From assembly GCF_041435335.1 (NCBI RefSeq), contig NZ_CP108430.1, positions 7,529,001 to 7,593,000 on the forward strand: a stretch of 64,000 nt of DNA. Reading direction: 5' to 3'. Both the position numbers and the translations under genes were made by a program. How positions within the stretch are numbered: the stretch's first letter is position 1; every line of letters starts with the position of its first letter. This document shows, piece after piece, positions 58,091-64,000 of the stretch. This stretch comes from Streptomyces sp. NBC_01283 (lineage in GTDB: Bacteria > Actinomycetota > Actinomycetes > Streptomycetales > Streptomycetaceae). The notes beneath the pieces are model-generated. The model did no database searches. It had not been told where the DNA came from and saw nothing but the letters and a program-made list of their open reading frames with translations.

Positions 58091-59067
58091 GCCGACGCCT
58101 TCAGGGTGAGTCCGCCGGCGACGATCAGGTCCGAGGTGACCAGGGCCTGTTCGGCCTGTACGTCGGTCATGAAGACGAACGGCGGCACGACGGGCGGCAC
58201 CGGCAGTTTGTCGGGCGTGAAGGTGATGCAGAGCAGCCCCTCCAGGCAGCCCTTGAACTTGGTCAGATAGAGCGTGACGGAGCCGCTGAGGTCCAAGGTG
58301 TCGGCGCCCAGGGCGAGTTCCTTGCTGCCGTCACGCGTCTTCAGCCGGTAGTCGGTGAGCGAGGCCGCCTTCATCCGCAGCACCATGACCTTCAACGGCC
58401 CGTCGGCCGTGGGGATCTCACGCACACCGGCCAGGGTGAAGCCCTGCGGCGAGAACAGCGTGGTGGTGACCGTCGGCGGAGTCCGCGCCGCCACGATCGC
58501 GTCGGCGGGGGCGGCCCTCGCCGGAGTCCCGCCCCACAGCGTCGCCCCGACGATGACCACCGGAAGCAGCACGCCGAGCGTCCGCGTGCCCTGCCCGTCC
58601 CGCACCTTCGGCCGCTCGGCGTCCTCTTCGGCGCCCTCGGGCACCGGCGTCCAGCCGAAGCCCATCGCGCTGCCGATGATGCCGAGCACCATGCCCACCA
58701 GGAACCCGCCGAGATTCGTGGCCGCGAACGAAAGCACGGACAGGATCAGGGCGTTGACGCTCACGTAGTGGTGGGCGTGCGGCAGCAGCCACAGGAAGAT
58801 CCCGGCGGCGATCAGGGCGAGCCCGATGCCGATCGCGGCGAGCCCGCCGAGCCCCAGGCTGACCAGGACAGTCAGCGGCGACAACGGCACGAGGAGCAGC
58901 TCGGCGCCGCCCAGGACGAGCAGCAGGCCGCCCCAGAAGGGCCGGGTGCGCCGCCATCCGCGCAGCACCCGGCGTGGTTCCCGCAGCGGCAGGCGTTCGT
59001 CGAGCCAGCCGCCGCCGTCTCTGCCCCACGCTCTGACACCGGCCCTCCGGCCGCCGGTCAGAAGCAC
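58087..59067 (-). CDS. DUF6114 family membrane protein
   Basis: A 326-residue protein. The N-terminal part has four or five membrane helices (PFWGGLLLVLGGAELLLV, AAIGIGLALIAAGIFLWLL and others), the DUF6114 region. A further helix leads to a ~130-residue soluble beta domain (PPTVTTTLFSPQGFTLAGVREIPT) that resembles the neighbouring DUF6230 protein in its exported part. The GTG at 59067 overlaps the DUF6230 gene by ten bases; no other start codon precedes the first helix. DUF6230 and DUF6114 are regularly paired in Streptomyces. Role unknown. Confidence 0.85.
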   Translation of the reverse strand: MLLTGGRRAGVRAWGRDGGGWLDERLPLREPRRVLRGWRRTRPFWGGLLLVLGGAELLLVPLSPLTVLVSLGLGGLAAIGIGLALIAAGIFLWLLPHAHHYVSVNALILSVLSFAATNLGGFLVGMVLGIIGSAMGFGWTPVPEGAEEDAERPKVRDGQGTRTLGVLLPVVIVGATLWGGTPARAAPADAIVAARTPPTVTTTLFSPQGFTLAGVREIPTADGPLKVMVLRMKAASLTDYRLKTRDGSKELALGADTLDLSGSVTLYLTKFKGCLEGLLCITFTPDKLPVPPVVPPFVFMTDVQAEQALVTSDLIVAGGLTLKASA

Positions 59068-59672
59068 TTCTTGCCGCCGATGCTGACGTCGAGCTTCATG
59101 CCCTTGAGCCGGAAGTTCCCGCCGGTCGCCGACCAGGCGTGGGACTTCACCCCGGAGACGGTGATGTCCCCGGCCTGCAGCCCGAACTTCCCCTTCTCGC
59201 CCTGGATCCCGGACACCTCGTCGAGGCTCGACGCGTCCCGGCCGATCTCGGCCGTGCCGAAGCGGGCGTCGCCCTCCAGGTCCTCGCCGTCGATGATGAG
59301 ATTGCTCGCGGTGACCTCGCCCGCCGGGCCGCCCGCGGTCAGCTTGAACACCACGGTGCCCACCGGGGTCTTGACCTCGGCGGCCTGGCAGATGTCGGAC
59401 AGAGTGGCGTCACCGATCCCGAGGAGCGCCACCGGGTGCCCCTTGCCGTCGATGTCCCGGTCGGTCTGTACGTAGGAGGACAGGCCCTTGCTGGTGAGTT
59501 TGCCCGATGACACCTGGAAGCTGGTGCCCGAGACGGCGAAGGAGGCGGCGAGCGCCCCCTCGGCCATCACGGAGGCCATCGCACCGACGGCCAGGACGGC
59601 CGGCAGGGCCACGACGGCCGTCTTCTTCCAGGAGGTTCTGCCCTCGCGCAAAGGGGTACGCGCTGCGCTCAT
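59058..59672 (-). CDS. DUF6230 family exported protein
   Basis: A 204-residue protein. The N-terminus is a signal anchor (TAVVALPAVLAVGAMASVMAEG), then a beta-rich domain of repeated strands (FAVSGTSFQVSSGKLTSKGL, LTAGGPAGEVTASNLIIDGE, DITVSGVKSHAWSATGG). The end is GGKKCF. It is the first gene of the unit with DUF6114 and the 306-residue membrane protein. A TetR regulator diverges from it with an operator-like palindrome between them. Function unknown. Confidence 0.88.
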   Translation of the reverse strand: MSAARTPLREGRTSWKKTAVVALPAVLAVGAMASVMAEGALAASFAVSGTSFQVSSGKLTSKGLSSYVQTDRDIDGKGHPVALLGIGDATLSDICQAAEVKTPVGTVVFKLTAGGPAGEVTASNLIIDGEDLEGDARFGTAEIGRDASSLDEVSGIQGEKGKFGLQAGDITVSGVKSHAWSATGGNFRLKGMKLDVSIGGKKCF

Positions 59673-59805
59673 GAGTCTTCCTCCCGTACGTCGTCCACGT
59701 GCGTAGGGGGAGTGCGTGAGAGAGCGCCTTCGGACGCAGAACCGGCAGGTGGCGTGCTTCTGCCATACTGCGCATACCCGAGGCAGTTGGAGACTAGGGC
59801 CGAAA

Positions 59806-59820
59806 TTGAATAATAGTCAA
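59806..59820. promoter_or_regulatory. Operator-like palindrome in the DUF6230/TetR gap
   Basis: TTGAATAATAGTCAA has 7-bp half-sites around a central base with one mismatch. It is very AT-rich for this genome. It lies between the divergent DUF6230 gene and the TetR gene, 22 bases before the chosen TetR start. Confidence 0.5.
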
Positions 59821-59841
59821 CAGCGCGGCGCCGAACGTCCG

Positions 59842-60468
59842 GTGGACACGCGTCCGCAGGCGCGCGGCACCGACCGATCCGTGGCGCGCCGCGCCGAACT
59901 CATCACCATCGGGCGGAAGTTGTTCGCCGACACGTCGTACGACGCCCTGTCGATGGATGACATCGCCAAGCAGGCGAGCGTCGCCAAGGGGTTGATCTAT
60001 TACTACTTCAAGTCCAAGCGCGGCTACTACCTCGCGATCATCGAGGACTCGGTCGCGGAACTGGTCGCGCGCGCCGGGCGCCACGACGACCTGCCGCCCG
60101 CGGAGCGTGTGCGCGGCACCATCGACGGCTATCTCCGCTACGCCGAACACCATCAGGCGGCGTACCGCACCATCATCAGCGGCGGCGTCGGCTTCGACGC
60201 CGAGGTGCACGCCATACGCGACGGCGTGCGCGAGGCCTTGATCGGGGCGATCGCCGACGGGGCGTACGGCCGCCGCGACATCCCGGAGCTGGCGCGCACG
60301 GCGCTGCTCGGCTGGCTGTGCAGCGTCGAGGGCGTCACGCTCGACTGGATCGGGCAGCGGGGTCTGACACGCGAGACCGTCTGTGACCTGCTCGTGCGGA
60401 CGCTGGGCGACACCTTGCGCGTCATCGAGGAGTTCGAGCCGGCCTTCCCGGCCCCGCCGCGGCCATGA
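59842..60468 (+). CDS. TetR-family transcriptional regulator
   Basis: A 208-residue regulator. The N-terminal HTH is LITIGRKLFADTSYDALSMDDIAKQASVAKGLIYYYFKSKRGYY (residues ~22-65), and the C-terminal ligand domain is helical. The GTG at 59842 (VDTRPQARGTDRS) is preferred. A TTG at 59806 would place the start inside the palindrome. It probably represses the DUF6230-DUF6114 unit and itself. Confidence 0.88.
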   Translation: MDTRPQARGTDRSVARRAELITIGRKLFADTSYDALSMDDIAKQASVAKGLIYYYFKSKRGYYLAIIEDSVAELVARAGRHDDLPPAERVRGTIDGYLRYAEHHQAAYRTIISGGVGFDAEVHAIRDGVREALIGAIADGAYGRRDIPELARTALLGWLCSVEGVTLDWIGQRGLTRETVCDLLVRTLGDTLRVIEEFEPAFPAPPRP

Positions 60469-60536
60469 GGAAGGGGCGGGAGCCGTCCGGCACCCGCCCC
60501 AACGCCCGCGTACGGTGGATCAGTTGATGGCCTTGA

Positions 60537-61793
<1,257 letters not shown>

Positions 61794-61916
61794 CGTTTCT
61801 CCTCGTGGGGGGAGAGGGCGCATGGGGGGAGTGGTGCTGTTGACCTGCGGATGCCATGGGGGCATCGGTGAACCTTGAATTGGCATGAACGCGGAAAGGC
61901 GTTCGGCTGGACTCTA

Positions 61917-61954
61917 GGAGGACTAGACCAGTGGGGTCAATGGTTCGGACCAAT
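61917..61954 (-). promoter_or_regulatory. Two DasR (dre)-like sites before the chitinase
   Basis: Site 1, GGAGGACTAGACCAGT (61917-61932), matches 12 of 16 positions of the dre consensus ACTGGTCTAGACCAGT, with a perfect right half. Site 2, AATGGTTCGGACCAAT (61939-61954), is palindromic with TGGT and ACCA in place. Their starts are 22 bases apart. Chitinase promoters in Streptomyces commonly carry such elements. The site lies in the 375-base gap between the chitinase and the acyl-CoA dehydrogenase. Confidence 0.6.
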
Positions 61955-61991
61955 TCCGGGCCCCTCTTGCGGGCGTCGGTTATCTTTTGAG

Positions 61992-62005
61992 TAAGCGGTC
62001 GTTAA
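61992..62005. promoter_or_regulatory. Palindrome before the acyl-CoA dehydrogenase
   Basis: TAAGCGGTCGTTAA has arms TAAGCG and CGTTAA with one mismatch around GT. It lies 163 bases before the dehydrogenase start and resembles TetR-type operators found before beta-oxidation genes of actinobacteria. Motif evidence only. Confidence 0.4.
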
Positions 62006-62168
62006 CTAGTGACTGGCTGCCGCCGATCGGGCATACTCAAGCGCCACAGCCGCTGGTCACAGCACCTTCCGCGACCCGGAGGGGCGCCATCGGCCGGGCC
62101 GTGAGACACGGTGGCGCCGCACTACCCCGCGGGTCCGCCGCAGTGCCGAGATGGAGGATGCGATCGCC

Positions 62169-63344
62169 ATGCCTGAGCGAACCTTGCAGCAGCCGGTGGA
62201 CCGTCAGCTGCCCACAGACGAGGCGCGGGATCTGTTCTCGCTCGTCCGTGAACTCGTCCAGCGGGAGATCACTCCCCGCGCGGCCGAGGAGGAGGACGCG
62301 GGGCGCTTCCCGCGCGAGGTCTTCGCCCTCCTCTCCGAGTCCGGACTGCTCGGGCTTCCGTACGCCTCCGAATTCGGCGGCGGCGACCAGCCGTACGAGG
62401 TCTATCTCCAGGTCATCGAGGAGCTCGCCGCGGCGCGGCTCACCGTCGGCCTCGGCGTCAGCGTCCACTCCCTGTCCTGTCACGCACTCGCGAACTACGG
62501 CACCAAGGAGCAGCAGGGCGAGCACCTCCCCGCGATGCTCGGCGGCGGGCTGCTCGGCGCGTACTGCCTCTCCGAGCCCGCGTCCGGCTCGGACGCCGCG
62601 TCACTGCGGACGAAGGCTGTCCGCGACGGCGACCACTGGGTGATCACCGGCACGAAGGCGTGGATCACGCACGGCGGGGTCGCCGACTTCTACACCGTGC
62701 TCGCCCGCACCGGCGGCGAAGGCGCCCGCGGCATCTCGGCGTTCCTGGTGCCGGGCGACGCCGAAGGCCTGAACGCGGCGGCGCCCGAGAAGAAGATGGG
62801 CATGAAGGGTTCGCCCACCGCCCAGATCAACTTCGACGGGGTACGGGTCTCCGACGCCCGCCGCATCGGTGAGGAGGGCCAGGGCTTCGCGATCGCGCTC
62901 TCCGCGCTCGACTCGGGTCGGCTCGGCATCGCGGCCTGTGCGATCGGCGTGGCGCAGGCGGCGCTGGACGAGGCGCTCCGGTATGCCACCGAGCGGCGGC
63001 AGTTCGGGCGGCCTATCGCGGACTTCCAGGGCCTTCGCTTCATGCTCGCGGACATGGCGACGCAGATCGAGGCGGGCCGGGCGCTCTATCTCTCAGCGGC
63101 GCGGCTGCGCGACGCGGGGCGGCCGTTCTCCAAGCAGGCGGCCATGGCCAAACTGCTGTGCACGGACGCCGCGATGAAGGTGACGACGGACGCCGTGCAG
63201 GTCCTCGGCGGCTATGGCTACACCGCGGACTTTTCCGTGGAGCGCTTCATGCGCGAGGCGAAGGTGCTGCAGATCGTCGAGGGGACCAATCAGATCCAGC
63301 GGATGGTCATCGCCCGTCACCTCGCGGGTCCCGAATCGCGCTGA
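62169..63344 (+). CDS. Acyl-CoA dehydrogenase
   Basis: A 391-residue FAD enzyme that forms the alpha-beta double bond of an acyl-CoA. The segments AYCLSEPASGSDAASL and VITGTKAWITHGGVADF bind FAD and substrate. Arg in ERRQFGRPIADFQ is the tetramer contact. The catalytic Glu371 is in VEGTNQIQRMVI, at the short/branched-chain position. Length is standard. The ATG at 62169 follows GGAGG by 11 bases. It stands alone; the chain-length preference cannot be read from sequence. Its 3' end overlaps the convergent Gln-rich gene by 38 bases. Confidence 0.93.
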   Translation: MPERTLQQPVDRQLPTDEARDLFSLVRELVQREITPRAAEEEDAGRFPREVFALLSESGLLGLPYASEFGGGDQPYEVYLQVIEELAAARLTVGLGVSVHSLSCHALANYGTKEQQGEHLPAMLGGGLLGAYCLSEPASGSDAASLRTKAVRDGDHWVITGTKAWITHGGVADFYTVLARTGGEGARGISAFLVPGDAEGLNAAAPEKKMGMKGSPTAQINFDGVRVSDARRIGEEGQGFAIALSALDSGRLGIAACAIGVAQAALDEALRYATERRQFGRPIADFQGLRFMLADMATQIEAGRALYLSAARLRDAGRPFSKQAAMAKLLCTDAAMKVTTDAVQVLGGYGYTADFSVERFMREAKVLQIVEGTNQIQRMVIARHLAGPESR

Positions 63345-63684
63345 ACTGCCCGAGCCTGACCGGAGGCGCCGCGAGCCGCACCCACTCCGGGTCGTGGCGC
63401 CCGGGCAGGGTCTTGCCCCGCTCGGCCCAGTTCCGGATGAGCGCGCGGTAGATGGGCGGATCCTGCACGTGTGGCGGCTGGGGCTGCGGCTGCTGCTGTG
63501 GTTGTTGCTGGTGCGGGTGTTGTTGCTGGTGCGGTTGCTGGGGGTACTGGGAATACGGGGGCTGCTGGGGCCGCTGAGGCCGCTGGGGAACCGATTCTGC
63601 GTCGGGCGGGGGAGCCGTCAGGAGGGTGCGCCTGCGGCGGCCGGTCGGCGGGTGCGCCATGGGCGTCGGCGTGGGGGTGGTCAT
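63307..63684 (-). CDS. Gln/Pro-rich protein of unknown function
   Basis: A 125-residue protein. The N-terminus is Thr/Pro-rich, with an Arg cluster GRRRR. The middle ~40 residues are a Gln, Pro and His low-complexity run (PHQQQHPHQQQPQQQPQPQP). The C-terminal 50 residues look folded and conserved: PPIYRALIRNWAERGKTLPG, RHDPEWVRLAAPP. The overlap with the acyl-CoA dehydrogenase covers the last twelve codons. A long single frame with a structured end supports a real gene, but no family is recognised. Confidence 0.6.
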   Translation of the reverse strand: MTTPTPTPMAHPPTGRRRRTLLTAPPPDAESVPQRPQRPQQPPYSQYPQQPHQQQHPHQQQPQQQPQPQPPHVQDPPIYRALIRNWAERGKTLPGRHDPEWVRLAAPPVRLGQFSAIRDPRGDGR

Positions 63685-63942
63685 ACGGGGCCAACGCGCG
63701 CCGAGGGGGACAAGTCACCGCCCGTCGGATTCGAGTGTCAGTTCGTGGCAAGACCGTGCGGAGTCCGGGGGAGTGCCCCGTGATGCCCCGCGGCGCCGCG
63801 TTCCGGGCGGGCTCAGGGCCGCTGAACGCGCGCTGACACGTGTCTGGCTCCGTCGCGTTGTCTGACGTACCGTCAACTCCGCGTCGGGGGCTTGGCATCC
63901 GCCCCGCGCCCGCCAACTGCCTTGTGCCCAGGGAGGTTTGCC

Positions 63943-64000
63943 GTGGCAGACGACCGCCCCGCCCCGCTCGACGAGTACCCGATCCATCAAGTGCCGCTGT
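63943..64000 (+). CDS. Start of a gene leaving the window
   Basis: A GTG with GGGAGG six bases upstream opens VADDRPAPLDEYPIHQVPL and continues past the window end. Only 19 codons are visible, too few to assign. The preceding 258 bases (63685-63942) hold no other gene that I can support and should contain its promoter. Confidence 0.65.
   Translation, partial: MADDRPAPLDEYPIHQVPL

Noticed and set aside
61987..62007. TTGAGT / TTAACT promoter before the acyl-CoA dehydrogenase
   Set aside because: The spacer is only nine bases; the palindrome there is the better explanation.

Overview
The window is a high-GC actinobacterial chromosome segment, almost certainly from a Streptomyces. The gene families point there: actinobacterial integration host factor, helicase-less PriA, GuaB1, the DUF6230/DUF6114 pair, RibM, and many GTG starts. 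No tRNA, rRNA, insertion sequence, prophage or CRISPR array was found. Most of it is core chromosome with accessory pockets at about 20-37 kb and 48-63 kb.

Layout. 0-5.3 kb: pyrimidine genes carB (first few codons outside the window), pyrD, pyrF. 5.6-15.5 kb: mihF, gmk, rpoZ, coaBC, metK, priA, a small HTH gene, fmt, rsmB. 15.4-22.2 kb: an MMPL exporter, rpe, a SorC-type regulator with phased repeats in its promoter, a secreted RNase with its barstar inhibitor, and guaB1. 22.2-25.1 kb: a tightly overlapped LLM monooxygenase / SDR / SGNH hydrolase operon. 25.4-27.3 kb: an APC amino-acid permease and an Lrp/AsnC regulator. 27.3-28.8 kb: two tandem paralogous secreted proteins. 29.1-31.6 kb: a nitrilase-family amidase and a flavin monooxygenase that closely resemble DavA and DavB of the lysine to 5-aminovalerate route. 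31.7-37.6 kb: an F420/flavin LLM enzyme, DUF5995, a nucleobase permease, and an MFS/ROK divergent pair with a clear operator. 37.7-43.9 kb: an FMN riboswitch heading ribD-ribE-ribM-ribBA-ribH, followed by hisE-hisG and a membrane protein. 44.1-46.6 kb: two CNNM/CBS proteins. 46.6-55.2 kb: an EccA-like AAA+ ATPase, a uridine-kinase-like protein, a Tat-exported C39-like protein, then a five-gene operon headed by a WXG100-like protein, and a 59-residue gene. 55.3-64 kb: M1 aminopeptidase, membrane proteins, DUF6114/DUF6230, a TetR regulator, a GH18 chitinase with DasR-type sites, an acyl-CoA dehydrogenase, a Gln-rich protein, and the start of a gene that leaves the window.

The strongest new leads are regulatory. 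Two intergenic regions 3.8 kb apart carry clusters of the same CGCAACG heptamer at roughly helical spacing. One lies between the LLM operon and the permease-Lrp genes, the other in front of davAB. They suggest a local regulon for basic amino-acid uptake and breakdown. The most promising undescribed gene set is the WXG100-headed operon at 51.2-54.7 kb. It is bounded at its 3' end by a perfect 60-bp palindrome and lies 2.7 kb from an EccA-like ATPase.
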